The notes under the pieces: generated by a model | The model's database searches: none | The model's input: the letters and a program-made list of their open reading frames with translations, nothing else | What the model was told of the DNA's origin: nothing | Translations under genes and position numbers: made by a program | Assembly (NCBI GenBank): GCA_028874915.1 | Contig: JAPPHA010000059.1 | Span: forward strand, 1 to 64,000 | Source: Paracoccaceae bacterium | Lineage (GTDB): Bacteria > Pseudomonadota > Alphaproteobacteria > Rhodobacterales > Rhodobacteraceae | Length of the DNA stretch: 64,000 nt | Direction: 5' to 3' | Shown here: in pieces, positions 20,499 to 30,331 of the stretch | How the letters are laid out: every line of letters begins with the position of its first letter | Position numbering within the stretch: the stretch's first letter is position 1

Positions 20499-21379
20499 TC
20501 CTGTCGACCCCGATCCAGGCCGCCCTGTGGATGTCCGGGACGATGGTCTCCTTTACCCTTATGGCGGTCTCGGGGCGCGAACTGGCCGGTCAGCTGGATA
20601 CCTTCGAAATCATGTTCTACCGGTCGCTGATCGGCATCGGCATTGTCGTCGGCGCCTGTGCGGTCTCGGGCACACTCTACCGGATATCGACGCAGCGCCT
20701 CGGACTCCACCTGACACGCAATGCCTTTCATTTTTTTGGCCAGAATCTATGGCTTTATGCCGTCACCGTCATTCCGCTGTCACAACTCTTCGCGTTCGAG
20801 TTCACGACGCCGCTCTGGGTCGCCCTCCTGGCGCCGTTGATCCTGGCCGAACGGATGACGGCAGCGCGGTTGCTGGCTGCAGGCGTAGGATTCGCGGGAA
20901 TCCTGCTGATAGCGCGTCCGGGAACAAGCCCGTTGACACCTGGCGTCCTCGCGGCTGCCGGCTGCGCAATCGGCTTTGCCGGCGCGATCATATTCACCAA
21001 GCTGCTGGCGAGAACCGAGAGCATCGCCTCCATCCTGTTCTGGTTGACCGTCATGCAGGCCGTTTTCGGACTCGCCGCCGCCGGTGCCGATTTGGAGATC
21101 CGTGTCCCTCTCTGGAAGGACATGATCTGGGTCAGCCTGATCGGCCTTACGGGCCTGTCCGCCCATTTCTGCTTCACCAAGGCCCTCACCCTTGCACCTG
21201 CCACAGTGGTGGGGCCACTTGATTTCCTTCGCCTGCCGTTGATTGCCGTCGTCGGCTTCGCGCTCTACGGAGAACCCTTGGAGGCCCTGGTTTTCGCAGG
21301 CGCCGCCCTCGTCTTCGGCGCAAACTACCTGAACATTCGATCCGAACACCGCACCCGACTGGCACGGTCAACAGGTTAA
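20495..21379 (+). CDS. EamA/DMT-family transporter
   Basis: A 294-residue inner-membrane protein with about ten hydrophobic helices arranged as two EamA repeats (LWMSGTMVSFTLMAVSGREL and AAGCAIGFAGAIIFTKLLA begin the halves). The conserved PLWVALLAPLILAERMT and FCFTKALTLAPATVVGPLDF are typical of drug/metabolite exporters. I start at ATG 20495, overlapping the stop of the preceding gene, rather than using the longer open frame from 20156. The substrate is unknown. Confidence 0.87.
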   Translation: MILSTPIQAALWMSGTMVSFTLMAVSGRELAGQLDTFEIMFYRSLIGIGIVVGACAVSGTLYRISTQRLGLHLTRNAFHFFGQNLWLYAVTVIPLSQLFAFEFTTPLWVALLAPLILAERMTAARLLAAGVGFAGILLIARPGTSPLTPGVLAAAGCAIGFAGAIIFTKLLARTESIASILFWLTVMQAVFGLAAAGADLEIRVPLWKDMIWVSLIGLTGLSAHFCFTKALTLAPATVVGPLDFLRLPLIAVVGFALYGEPLEALVFAGAALVFGANYLNIRSEHRTRLARSTG

Positions 21380-21658
21380 ATGACGACAACGGCCCCGCGG
21401 CAAATTCCGGCACGGCAAGTCGGTTTTGCCATTCAATGGTACGACACCTGGCTGAATGAACTCTGCGAACGCCTTTACCCGAAATCAGTGATCCACGGTG
21501 AATTTCGGTCAGTCGCATCCCGTTTCCGCCGTAGCGAAACGTGGTCGAGATCGAACCGAGATCCGAAACTTGACACTGTCAGTCCTTTGCGGCGGGAAAT
21601 GCCGGTTGCCGCGCCGATTTCTTGTAACTGAGGCACGTTTCAGGGTAGCACAGCGGCC

Positions 21659-22573
21659 ATGGACGATCGATTGCCCCTGCCGCAACTTGCCTACGCATCA
21701 GGCGACACCTGGCGTTCGGCCCGGACCAAGCGGGTCATTCTCTTCGGAATGTCGGGGCTCGGGAAGACGCATGTCTCGGACATCCTTCGACGGACCGGGC
21801 AGTGGTTCCACTACTCCGTCGACTATCGCATCGGCACTCGATACATGGGGGAGTTCATCGTCGACGATTTCAGGAAACGGGCGATGCGGGATCCCGTGCT
21901 GGCGGAACTGCTCCGCTCGGACAGCATCAGCATTGCGTCCAAGATCCGTTTCGACAACCTGGACCCGCTTTCGACCTATGTCGGAAAACCCGGTGACGTC
22001 GAGAAAGGCGGAATCCCGTTCGATGAATACATGACGCGACAGGCACAGCACCGGAACGCCGAGATCGGTGCCATGCTCGACACAGACTATTTCGCCCGGC
22101 GCGCCAAGGACATCTACGACTACGACAGTTTCGTCTGCGATACCTCGGGTTCACTGATCGAAGTCGTGGATCCGGACGATCCGGAAGACATTGTCCTCGA
22201 AACTCTGTTCCGGACCATGCTCGCCGTCTGGATTCGGGGCGATGACGACCATCTCCAGCTCCTCGTTGACCGATTCTCGAGGGATCCGAAGCCGATGTAC
22301 TATCAGCCGGAATTTCTTACTGTGCTATGGGACGAATTCCTGACGCGGGAAGGCTGCCCACCGGACCAGGCTGACCCGAACCAATTCATCCGATGGGGAT
22401 ACCGGCGTCTGTTGACCCAGCGCTTGCCACGATACGCCGCCTTGGCAAGAAACTGGGGGGTGACGATCGAGGCCGATGATGTCAGCCGGATCAAGAGTGC
22501 CGAGGATTTCATCGACCTCATCGCCCCGGCGATCGACTCCCGGAACGCCGCCGTCGGCGGCGCCGACACCTGA
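21659..22573 (+). CDS. P-loop ATPase paired with metA
   Basis: A 304-residue soluble protein with Walker A GMSGLGKT at residues 30-37 and an early aspartate-rich region. The rest ([37 protein letters not shown]) suggests an NMP-kinase-like fold, but I do not recognise a specific activity. It ends 18 bases before metA on the same strand, so the two are probably cotranscribed. It may assist methionine synthesis or its control, but that is inference from position only. Confidence 0.75.
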   Translation: MDDRLPLPQLAYASGDTWRSARTKRVILFGMSGLGKTHVSDILRRTGQWFHYSVDYRIGTRYMGEFIVDDFRKRAMRDPVLAELLRSDSISIASKIRFDNLDPLSTYVGKPGDVEKGGIPFDEYMTRQAQHRNAEIGAMLDTDYFARRAKDIYDYDSFVCDTSGSLIEVVDPDDPEDIVLETLFRTMLAVWIRGDDDHLQLLVDRFSRDPKPMYYQPEFLTVLWDEFLTREGCPPDQADPNQFIRWGYRRLLTQRLPRYAALARNWGVTIEADDVSRIKSAEDFIDLIAPAIDSRNAAVGGADT

Positions 22574-22590
22574 ATACGGGTCCGGTCGCG

Positions 22591-23541
22591 ATGCCGATCA
22601 CAATTCCAGAGAACCTTCCTGCGTTCGACATCCTGCGTGAGGAAGGCGTCATGGTGATGTCCGAAAGCCGGGCGAGCCGACAGGACATCCGACCGCTTCA
22701 GATCGGCCTTCTGAACCTGATGCCGAAAAAGATCCAGACCGAGACCCAGTTCGCCCGGGTGATCGGCGCGACTCCGTTGCAAATTGAACTGGCGCTGATC
22801 CGGATGTCGGATCACCAATCCAAGAATGCACCCGCCGGGCACATGGACGCCTTCTACCGTCCGTTTCGGGAGGTCCGGTCCCTGAAATTCGACGGACTCA
22901 TCATTACCGGTGCGCCCATCGAGCATCTCGACTTTCCCGATGTGAACTACTGGGATGAGTTCGTCGAGGTCCTGGACTGGACGCAGACCCATGTGCATTC
23001 GACGGTTGCCGTCTGCTGGGCCGGAATGGCGGCCCTGAACCACTTTCGCGGGATTCGGAAGCACATGCTGACGGAAAAGTTGTCGGGCTGCTACCGTCAC
23101 AGGGTCGAGGCCCCTTCCTCTCCGTTCCTTCGCGGATTCTCGGACGAATTCGTCGTCCCGGTGAGCCGATGGACGGAAGTCCGGGAACCGGAGGTCACGG
23201 CGACTCCCGGGTTGGAAATCCTCATCGCCTCGGCGATGGCCGGTCCCTGCCTGATCGAAGATTCGGCCCACCGGGTGCTCTGCATGTTCAACCATCTCGA
23301 ATATGACAGTGACACCCTGCGACAGGAATACGAACGTGACGTCGCTGCCGGTACATCTGCCCAAGTCCCGGTCAGTTATTTCCCGGACGACGACCCGGCT
23401 CGACCGCCCGGAAATCGATGGCGGTCGCACGGCCATCTCCTCTACGGGAACTGGATCAACCAAATCTACCAAACTGCTCCGTTCAACCCGTCGCAGATTG
23501 GTGCGGCATCTACGGCTGCCTCAGCCGAGGTGGCCGGATAG
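22591..23541 (+). CDS. metA: Homoserine O-acyltransferase (probably acetyl-CoA specific)
   Basis: Activates homoserine in methionine synthesis. This is the MetA (class I amidotransferase-like) family: [19 protein letters not shown], catalytic Cys142 in [14 protein letters not shown], and the His/Glu pair in FNHLEYD. Residue 111 is glutamate (GAPIEHLDF). In studied MetA enzymes Glu111 goes with acetyl-CoA and Gly111 with succinyl-CoA, so O-acetylhomoserine is the likely product despite the usual 'succinyltransferase' name. Length is 316 residues, complete. The start follows the ATPase stop by 18 bases. Confidence 0.95.
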   Translation: MPITIPENLPAFDILREEGVMVMSESRASRQDIRPLQIGLLNLMPKKIQTETQFARVIGATPLQIELALIRMSDHQSKNAPAGHMDAFYRPFREVRSLKFDGLIITGAPIEHLDFPDVNYWDEFVEVLDWTQTHVHSTVAVCWAGMAALNHFRGIRKHMLTEKLSGCYRHRVEAPSSPFLRGFSDEFVVPVSRWTEVREPEVTATPGLEILIASAMAGPCLIEDSAHRVLCMFNHLEYDSDTLRQEYERDVAAGTSAQVPVSYFPDDDPARPPGNRWRSHGHLLYGNWINQIYQTAPFNPSQIGAASTAASAEVAG

Positions 23542-24581
23542 CCCTTGTCGCAATCGCCGACCTCGACCTGTTCCCTGGATCTCTTTCGCCGGTCGCGCTC
23601 TGGGTCCTGCCCGACCTTTCCTCGGTCGATGGCCACGGTCGGCGATTGTTGCGCCTTTAGGCGTTTCCTTCCATACTGTCGCAAGCAGGGACGGCAGATC
23701 TCGAAGACATCCAGGATCTTGAACTGGGAACAGTCGCCGGCACATCCATCTGCATGCGAAGGAGCCATTGCCAACGTCTTCCGGATTCATGGACCTGACA
23801 ATGCTCGGATCCTGCCGTTGAGTTCACCGGGGAAAGAGACTCTCGTTCTGCCATACCCGACCGGGAACTTTGGTTACGTCGGCGATACGAGGTTCCGCTT
23901 CGCAAACTCCAGATCGGAATTGGCCAGTTCAGGATGTGGCTCAAGGAGAGCGTGGCGCGTATCGTTGTCATCATCGAGGGCCACGCGTCCGCAGACAGGA
24001 GCGGCACGATCAAACGCGTCCGTGAATTCACATGACCGCGCGGCAACCGGTTCATCGCTCCTGCAATTCGACGACCGGTTCCGGAACGTCGGTACCGATG
24101 TGTCCGGAACGATGTCTTCCGAATGCCGACAAGGTCGTCGAATGCGACCGGCCCTGGTCAACCGGCGTCCGGCCAGGAATGGCGTCGATTTCCATAGACG
24201 GCCTGAACGCGAAGGGTTCCTTGACCCAACAAATGGAATTGAACCGTTGATCGTCATGGACTGTAACCACGTCACCAGGACCGAGTTCCACGTTGGACGG
24301 GTCGTGCCGCCGCGTCCGTTCTGCATTTGGGGACGAGACCCCCTGACGTCCCGGAAACACTCAACATACGATGGTTCACGAAATTCGGATTTGAACCGTT
24401 TCAACTCCGCCATCCGAACAACCGTCGAATTACCGGGCAACGACGGCTCTCGGCAAAATGCCATCGCCTGTGCGGACGGCCGCTGCGCCCGTTCCGCCAC
24501 CATTCTGCCGGTCCGGAATCTTCTGCCTGGCGGCGCCCGGAACCCATCCGGTCAACATGGTCAAACGTCGAATCTGCAATC
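23542..24581. other. Gene-poor region between metA and a TetR-family gene
   Basis: Long open frames exist here, but their composition is low-quality and I support none as a gene. One remnant resembling an OmpA-type domain is listed separately. On the minus strand around 24150-24320 some coding-like text (ELGPGDVVTVHDDQRFNSICWVKEPFAF) has no recognisable family. Confidence 0.35.
23881..24035 (+). pseudogene. Possible frameshifted OmpA-type domain remnant
   Basis: One frame reads GDTRFRFANSRSELASSG, like the first strand of OmpA peptidoglycan-binding domains. About 50 bases on, in another frame, VARIVVIIEGHASADRSG matches the core 'IxGHxS' strand of the same domain. The order and spacing fit one domain split by an indel near 23930. 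The final 'LSxxRA' motif is absent before TGA 24033-24035. Evidence is short motifs only. Confidence 0.3.
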
Positions 24582-25220
24582 ATGTCCCAGGGAATGATGT
24601 CCAGTTCCCGAAAGGGCTACCACCACGGCAATCTCAAGGAAGCACTGGTTGCCGCGACCCTGGAGCTGATCGAGGCCAAGGGGCCGGCGGGGTTTACCCT
24701 CGCGGAAGCGGCCCGGCGAGCCGATGTTTCTCCTGCGGCGCCATATCGGCATTTCGCCGGACGGGAGGAGATGATCGCCGAGGTCGCCCGGCAGGGGTTC
24801 GAAATCTTCGCCGACCTGCTCGAATTCGCCTATGCGGATGGCCAGCCCACTGCCCTGTCTTCCTTCGAAAGTGTCGGACGGGCCTACCTCGCATTCGCCC
24901 GCAAACACCCCGGCCATTATGTCGCGATGTTCGAGAGTGGCGTCTCGATCAACACCAGCCCTGAACTCGCCACGGCGGCAAACCGGGCCCTCAATGTCCT
25001 GTCCCGCGCCGCCGAAAACCTCGCCCGTCACCTCCCCCCTGACCGTAGACCCCCCGGGTCCATGGTGACCCAGCATATCTGGGCGATGAGCCACGGCGTT
25101 GTGGAGCTGTTTGCCCGCGGTTCACCTGGCGCACGTTCATCCTTTTCTCCGGAAGAACTGCTTGAGGCGGGCGTCGGCGTCTATCTCAGAGGACTCGGAA
25201 TTCTCCCGAAGGATTCCTGA
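24582..25220 (+). CDS. TetR/AcrR-family transcriptional regulator
   Basis: A 212-residue regulator with an N-terminal helix-turn-helix (GYHHGNLKEALVAATLELIEAKG, then FTLAEAARRADVSPAAPYRHFAGREEMIAEVA) and a TetR C-terminal ligand-binding domain with the WHG-type pattern (AYLAFARKHPGHYVAMFES, HIWAMSHGVVELFARG). The start is uncertain among ATG 24582, 24594 and 24597. No clear target operon is adjacent; the DUF2852 gene follows after 106 bases. Confidence 0.88.
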   Translation: MSQGMMSSSRKGYHHGNLKEALVAATLELIEAKGPAGFTLAEAARRADVSPAAPYRHFAGREEMIAEVARQGFEIFADLLEFAYADGQPTALSSFESVGRAYLAFARKHPGHYVAMFESGVSINTSPELATAANRALNVLSRAAENLARHLPPDRRPPGSMVTQHIWAMSHGVVELFARGSPGARSSFSPEELLEAGVGVYLRGLGILPKDS

Positions 25221-25326
25221 AAAAAAGTTTTCGTCGCCCTTGACGAATCGGCTTGCGAATCCATCTATGTTAATGTTATTAACATTTACATCGGGAGATG
25301 CCCGGGAAATGAAAGGAAGACACAGC

Positions 25327-25695
25327 ATGTCAACGCCCGTCCAATGGTTGAAATCTGCCGAACGCTGTCTTGACGAATTCGGATGGCCCGCATGGATCAC
25401 TGCCATGGTCATCGGATACGTCGCCTTCTGGCCGATCGGTCTCGCCATCACCTTCTACATGATCTGGAGCCAACGAATGACCCGTTCCTTTTTTTCCTGC
25501 AAACGCAGCCGCACGTTCAGAAAGTCCAGCGGGAACACGGCCTTCGACGCCTACAAGACAGAAACACTGAAACGTCTCGAAGATGAACAGAAGGCCTTCC
25601 GGAAGTTTCTCCAGCGTCTCCGGGACGCAAAGGATCGCTCCGAATTCGAACAGTTCCTTGCGGAACGGAACGCATCGAACTCAACCAGCAGCTGA
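25327..25695 (+). CDS. DUF2852-family membrane protein
   Basis: A 122-residue protein with one membrane helix (WITAMVIGYVAFWPIGLAITFYMIW) and a charged helical tail (NTAFDAYKTETLKRLEDEQKAFRKFLQRLRDAKDRSEFEQFLAER), the DUF2852 pattern found across alphaproteobacteria. AAAGGAAG lies a few bases before ATG 25327, which I prefer to an upstream ATG at 25309. Function unknown. A large hairpin follows the gene. Confidence 0.85.
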   Translation: MSTPVQWLKSAERCLDEFGWPAWITAMVIGYVAFWPIGLAITFYMIWSQRMTRSFFSCKRSRTFRKSSGNTAFDAYKTETLKRLEDEQKAFRKFLQRLRDAKDRSEFEQFLAERNASNSTSS

Positions 25696-26088
25696 TCCCC
25701 TGCCACGGGCCCCGTGAGTTTCCAGCGGCCGGCGGTAGTCTAGTCTCCGTTCCTTCCTCCCCGGAGACACCGCCGGCCGTATTTGTTTCGTTGGCCAGTC
25801 GGCCCGGCTCCCGATATTCGGCCGGTCACTGACCCCGTCGCAGGAATTCGGACACTTCCATCCGGACTTCGGAGCGGCATCACAGCATTTGCCTTTTCGT
25901 TCCTTTTCTTGCCTCAACGAACAAGACATGTCTCCCGGGCGGCAAGCTGTTGACCCGGCGACCCGCCGGATGTGTTGGCCCGCATGCAACTGTCCCCGGA
26001 CTTCGGCGGGTCTCAAAGGCAGTGCCAGGTTGTTGAAACGCCAGCCTGTTGTTACGCTTCGGCTTGAACGCGACGGACGAGTCGAAAC
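25696..26088. other. Intergenic region before bpt
   Basis: Apart from the hairpin at 25726-25779 I see no gene or RNA. Minus-strand open frames here have poor composition and I reject them. Confidence 0.4.
25726..25779. terminator. Long two-part hairpin, probable terminator
   Basis: Outer arms CGGCCGGCGGT (25726-25736) and ACCGCCGGCCG (25769-25779) are perfect complements. Inner arms GTCTCCG (25743-25749) and CGGAGAC (25762-25768) pair next, leaving a 12-base loop and a 6-base bulge on one side. A weakly T-rich stretch (TATTTGTTTCG) follows. It sits about 30 bases after the DUF2852 stop codon, so termination of that transcript is the simplest role. Confidence 0.55.
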
Positions 26089-26922
26089 ATGCGCCCTCTG
26101 CCGCCTCCGGCACCACAATTCTTTGTGGCTGCGGCCCAGCCGTGCCCCTACCGAGAGGGGTATGTCGAACGAAAACTGTTTACGACGATTCATGGCCGGA
26201 GTGATTCGCACCTGAATGACGTCCTGTCGCATCAGGGGTTTCGCCGGTCCCGAAACGTTCTCTACCGGCCATCATGCCCCAATTGCCGGGCCTGCCTGTC
26301 TACGCGCATTCACGCGAGCGATTTCTCGGCAAGCCGGAGCCAGAGGCGAATCCTCAATCGAAACCGGCGTCTGAAGGCCCGGGTTTCACGGCCCCAGGCT
26401 TCTGACGAGTTGTATGAACTGTTCTGCCGTTACCTGGAATCCCGGCACCCGAACGGCGGAATGACCGACATGGATTCCCTTGATTTCGCCGGGATGATGG
26501 AAGACGCGCCGTCGCACACGCGGATGATTACCTATTTTGAGATGTCGGAAGGCGATCGGGAACGACGACCGGCGGCAGCCTGCCTGACCGACATTTTCTC
26601 GGACGGGTTATCGATGGTCTATTCCTTCTTTGACCCGGACATCCCGTCCCGCAGCCTCGGAACCTACATGATTCTCGATCACATCCTGATGGCGAGGACA
26701 GGCGGACGCCCCTATGTCTATCTGGGCTACTGGGTGCCGGGCAGCCCGAAGATGGACTACAAGTGCCGCTTTTCCGGCCTGGAGATCTTTTACCGGAATC
26801 GATGGCAGCGCCTGGAAATGCTGTCAGAAATTGACACCGGACCACCGCCCGGTCCCGGCGAACCCCTCACCCGTCAGGCCGCGTCGATTCTCGTTCCTGA
26901 AATCGTCAAGGGAAAGTGGTAA
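26089..26922 (+). CDS. bpt: Aspartate/glutamate leucyl-tRNA-protein transferase
   Basis: The 277-residue enzyme adds leucine from Leu-tRNA to N-terminal Asp or Glu, marking proteins for ClpS/ClpAP degradation. The N-terminal ATE-type motifs are present: PCPYREGYVERKLFT and RPSCPNCRACLSTR, with its cysteine cluster. The C-terminal region has GGMTDMDSLDF, VYSFFDPDIPSRSLGTYMILDH and GYWVPGSPKMDYK, all conserved in Bpt. It is a single gene, convergent with the TRAP operon. Confidence 0.96.
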   Translation: MRPLPPPAPQFFVAAAQPCPYREGYVERKLFTTIHGRSDSHLNDVLSHQGFRRSRNVLYRPSCPNCRACLSTRIHASDFSASRSQRRILNRNRRLKARVSRPQASDELYELFCRYLESRHPNGGMTDMDSLDFAGMMEDAPSHTRMITYFEMSEGDRERRPAAACLTDIFSDGLSMVYSFFDPDIPSRSLGTYMILDHILMARTGGRPYVYLGYWVPGSPKMDYKCRFSGLEIFYRNRWQRLEMLSEIDTGPPPGPGEPLTRQAASILVPEIVKGKW

Positions 26923-26962
26923 GCCGGACCTTCTGAACAGATCCGCATGACGGCATGTGAAC

Positions 26963-29317
26963 TCAGGCCGGGATCAAGTTTGGAACAATGGTGACGATCT
27001 GCGGGAAGAACCAGAGGATCGCCAGTCCAACGACCTGAATGACGACGAATGGCGCCACGCCCCGGTAAATGTGACCGGTCGTGACGGTCTTGGGAGCCAC
27101 GCCCCGCAGGTAGAAGAGTGCGAAGCCGAAGGGCGGCGTCAGGAAACTGGTCTGCAGGTTGACGGCGATCATGATGGTAACCCATTTCGGATCCAGCGTT
27201 CCTCCGTAGATGACAGGCCCGACAATCGGAATGACGATGTAAATGATCTCGAGGAAGTCGAGAACGAAACCGAGGATGAACAGCACCAACATGACAATGA
27301 GGAAAACGACGAGTTCCCGATCGAAAGACCGCAGGAATTCCTGGATGTAATGTTCGCCACCGAACGAGATCACGACCAGATTCAGGACTTGCGAGCCGAT
27401 GAGGATGGCGAAAACCATCGAGGTAACCTTCGCCGTCTCCCGCACAACTGGAGTGAGCACCGCGGTCCGAAGCAATACCCAGCAGGCGAATAGCAGCCCG
27501 CCGAGCGCGACATGATAGCTCGCCATAGCCAGGATGATCGCCACCCAGTTCTCAAAGGTAACCACCTCGATGTTGGCCCGGAGATCGAAATTCACGCCGA
27601 TCAGGATCATGATGACGATGGAAAAGGCGGCGATCAGGATGATCTTTCCGCTGCGACCGGTTTCCTGGAGCTTCCGGTAGGCCGCCAGCATGATGGCACC
27701 GCCTGCGCCGAGCGCCGCCGCCGGCGTTGGATTGGTGATGCCTCCGAGAATTGAACCGAGTACCGCGACGATCAACACGAGTGGCGGAAACACGACACGG
27801 AACAGTTCGTTCCCGGCCAGAGCGGCGGCGGCATGCCGACAGCCGTAAAGCGTCAACGCCGTCGGAATGGCCAATAAAAGGAAACTAACCCCCGAGGATG
27901 TCGTCGGGGCGATCATCAGAATGTCCACGGCAAGCGCCAGGATGATGCCGGCTCCTCCGATCATCAATGGCCGCCGGTCTTGAAACAGCTTGACGCCCTG
28001 GCCCAATGCCAGGATCAGGGCCAACACGACGAAAACCACGAGCACGCCTGAGCCGACAGGCGCAGCATTGGCGATCTTCTCGACGCGGGCGGCCGCGATC
28101 TCTTCTGCCGTAAGCGCGACCGCACGTGTGCTGGTTTCGCCCGAGTCGATCCGTTCCTGTTGAGCGATGGCTTCGTCCCAGCGTTCCTGACCATGGAGTT
28201 CGATCATCGCGAGGCGGCAACTGTCGGACACGTTGGTCCGGAGAACGGCCTGGGCACCGCCGTCGGCTACGGAGTCCACGGTGATGTCCTGGCTTCCGGA
28301 CAGGCTGGCAAACTGGCTCGCAACCGCAAAGACGATGATGCCGGCGGGGACCGCCAGGAACCAGGTCAGCGCATGGCGTGCAGTGATCGTCTCCCCGGTG
28401 CCATCGCCAGAGAGAACCGGTGGCGCCTTCGAGGGGTTCAGGAGCGCGAAGCCGAATGCATAGGAAGCGTAGAGGCCGGCGAGCAGGATGCCCGGCAAGA
28501 TGGCGGCCTGGAACAACGTGCCGACGGACACGACGGCGGCTTCTCCGAGATAGGTCAACGCGTCGGAACAGCCGACGGAATTGGCCCGTTCCTCCTGCGC
28601 CGTCGAGTAGAGATCGCCGGCGAGCGTTCCGAGGAGCACGATAACGATTGATGGCGGGATGATCTGGCCGAGAGTTCCGGACGCGGTGATCACGCCTGTG
28701 GCCAGTTCCGGCGAGTAGTTGTTGCGAAGCATCGTCGGCAGCGACAGGAGCCCCATGGTCACCACCGTTGCGCCAACGATTCCGGTTGAGGCCGCCAGGA
28801 AAGCACCGACGACGACGACCGAAACGGCCAGACCGCCGGGCAGCGGACCGAACACCCGGGCCATCGTGGTCAGCAGGTCATTGGCAATCCTCGACCGTTC
28901 CAGGGTGATCCCCATGAGCACGAACATGAGAACCGCGAGCAGAGTTTCGATCGACTGTCCGGCAATGACCCGCTCGTTCATCCGGTTGACGATGAAAGAC
29001 AGGTTGCGCGTCACCGCTTGCTGCCAGCCGCCCTCGAACAGCGACACGGCAACTTCCGGGAGTTCCGGATAACGGAAATGAGAGATGTCATAGGCCGAAA
29101 CGCCAGATCCACGAAGCGCCTTGTAGGCCTCGCTGGACGTATCGATCACATGACGGGTAACAACTCCGGTTTCGTCGAGCAGCGCAAGAATACCGAAGGC
29201 AATGATCGCCGATCCGCCAATGGCGAAGGCCACCGGAAACCCGGACATGATTCCGGCGAAAAGGCACGAAAAAACAACAATCAGCCCGACTTCGACACCG
29301 TCAAGTCCCAACAGCAT
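26963..29317 (-). CDS. dctM: TRAP transporter large permease subunit, extended form
   Basis: Large membrane subunit of a tripartite ATP-independent periplasmic transporter. DctM motifs are present: GFPVAFAIGGSAI, GLLSLPTMLRNNYSPELATGVITASGTLGQIIPPSIVIVLLG, and near the end FLTPPFGFALFYLRGVAP. At 784 residues it is much longer than typical DctM (about 430). Extra hydrophilic stretches occur after the first helices (residues 48-105) and at about residues 325-420, plus added helices in the middle. The long form goes with TakP-like binding proteins. It starts 12 bases after the dctQ stop and ends the operon. Confidence 0.92.
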   Translation of the reverse strand: MLLGLDGVEVGLIVVFSCLFAGIMSGFPVAFAIGGSAIIAFGILALLDETGVVTRHVIDTSSEAYKALRGSGVSAYDISHFRYPELPEVAVSLFEGGWQQAVTRNLSFIVNRMNERVIAGQSIETLLAVLMFVLMGITLERSRIANDLLTTMARVFGPLPGGLAVSVVVVGAFLAASTGIVGATVVTMGLLSLPTMLRNNYSPELATGVITASGTLGQIIPPSIVIVLLGTLAGDLYSTAQEERANSVGCSDALTYLGEAAVVSVGTLFQAAILPGILLAGLYASYAFGFALLNPSKAPPVLSGDGTGETITARHALTWFLAVPAGIIVFAVASQFASLSGSQDITVDSVADGGAQAVLRTNVSDSCRLAMIELHGQERWDEAIAQQERIDSGETSTRAVALTAEEIAAARVEKIANAAPVGSGVLVVFVVLALILALGQGVKLFQDRRPLMIGGAGIILALAVDILMIAPTTSSGVSFLLLAIPTALTLYGCRHAAAALAGNELFRVVFPPLVLIVAVLGSILGGITNPTPAAALGAGGAIMLAAYRKLQETGRSGKIILIAAFSIVIMILIGVNFDLRANIEVVTFENWVAIILAMASYHVALGGLLFACWVLLRTAVLTPVVRETAKVTSMVFAILIGSQVLNLVVISFGGEHYIQEFLRSFDRELVVFLIVMLVLFILGFVLDFLEIIYIVIPIVGPVIYGGTLDPKWVTIMIAVNLQTSFLTPPFGFALFYLRGVAPKTVTTGHIYRGVAPFVVIQVVGLAILWFFPQIVTIVPNLIPA

Positions 29318-29329
29318 GACGGAGACTCC

Positions 29330-30250
29330 TCAGGTCGAGCCGGCTGGGGCCCCGGAGGCCTGCCCGGCTGACGCCAGAGCGTCCGTCTCGGCCGCCGAAT
29401 CCCGGTCGAGGTTTCGGTTCGCTGACCCTTCACCCTCGATGAACTCAAGAAGAGAACGATAAAAATAGGCAACGCCCTGAATGAACATCATGCCGGCGAA
29501 CCCGACAAGAAGGACCTTGAACAGGAAGTAGCCGTTGAATCCGTTCGGCGAAAACCCGATCGTCTCGACGTTCCATTTGAGCAGACGGGCTTTGCGTTCC
29601 AGAAGTTCCAGTTTGTCAGACGCCGAGATCTTCGGTGTGACCAGGTGCCGCCACAGAAAAAACCAGCCATACATCCAGACGATCGCCATCACCGGCACGA
29701 TGAAAAACAGGGAACCGAACATGTCGATGATCCGTTTGGTCCGGAACCGGACACCCGCGTAGAACAGGTCCACCCGAACATGGCCGCCCTGCACAAAAGT
29801 GTAGGCGCAGCACAGACAGACAATGATGGCGTTGTAGAGTTTCAGTTCCTCGGCGTACCAGCTCAGGTCCTTGGTCACGACATATCCGAAAGGACCAATC
29901 GAAATCTCCGAGACCCTGAAGATCCTCTGCAGGAAAACGATGACGATCTGCTGGAGGACCATGATCAACCCGGCCCAGGCGAAAACCCGGCCGACGCCGT
30001 TACTGAAACCCTCCATAACGGCCACGACGCCCCAGAGGAATCGTCGTCGCCACAGGCCAATGGCGGTAACGACGATGAACGTAGCGACCACCACATAAAA
30101 GAACTCGGAGGACGCACCGTAGTAGATGAAACGGACAAGTGCAGTACTGTCCGACCAGTTCAACCAGTCGGCAGGATGGGAAACGGCATAACCGAAGTTG
30201 TAAAACGCCAGAAACAGATTCTGGACGACCCCGACGACCAGATCAAACAT
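29330..30250 (-). CDS. dctQ: TRAP transporter small permease subunit
   Basis: A 306-residue four-to-five-helix membrane protein. The DctQ core is recognisable (VFAWAGLIMVLQQIVIVFLQRIF, CLCCAYTFVQGGHVRVDLFYAGV, RIIDMFGSLFFIVPVMAIVWMYGWFF). It is longer than standard DctQ (about 170), matching the extended DctM beside it. It lies between a strong hairpin on the dctP side and dctM. Confidence 0.9.
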   Translation of the reverse strand: MFDLVVGVVQNLFLAFYNFGYAVSHPADWLNWSDSTALVRFIYYGASSEFFYVVVATFIVVTAIGLWRRRFLWGVVAVMEGFSNGVGRVFAWAGLIMVLQQIVIVFLQRIFRVSEISIGPFGYVVTKDLSWYAEELKLYNAIIVCLCCAYTFVQGGHVRVDLFYAGVRFRTKRIIDMFGSLFFIVPVMAIVWMYGWFFLWRHLVTPKISASDKLELLERKARLLKWNVETIGFSPNGFNGYFLFKVLLVGFAGMMFIQGVAYFYRSLLEFIEGEGSANRNLDRDSAAETDALASAGQASGAPAGST

Positions 30251-30331
30251 GGACGGGTTCCCAGCCAGTCACGACCCGCTTCCGGTCAGGGCGCAACGGC
30301 AAAAGCTCGAATGCGTTCGGCCTTCAATCCG

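Noticed and set aside
20051-20731. 226-codon minus-strand open frame over the COG3650-like gene and the EamA start
   Set aside because: The plus-strand genes show family motifs and ATGA couplings, while this frame has biased low-complexity composition.
21600-21658. Possible SAM-II riboswitch upstream of the ATPase-metA pair
   Set aside because: GCGCCGATTT and GCACGTTTCA resemble parts of the SAM-II motif, and metA leaders often carry it, but the diagnostic GCTAAA segment is replaced by GCACAG and the stem has a mismatch. A covariance-model search would decide.
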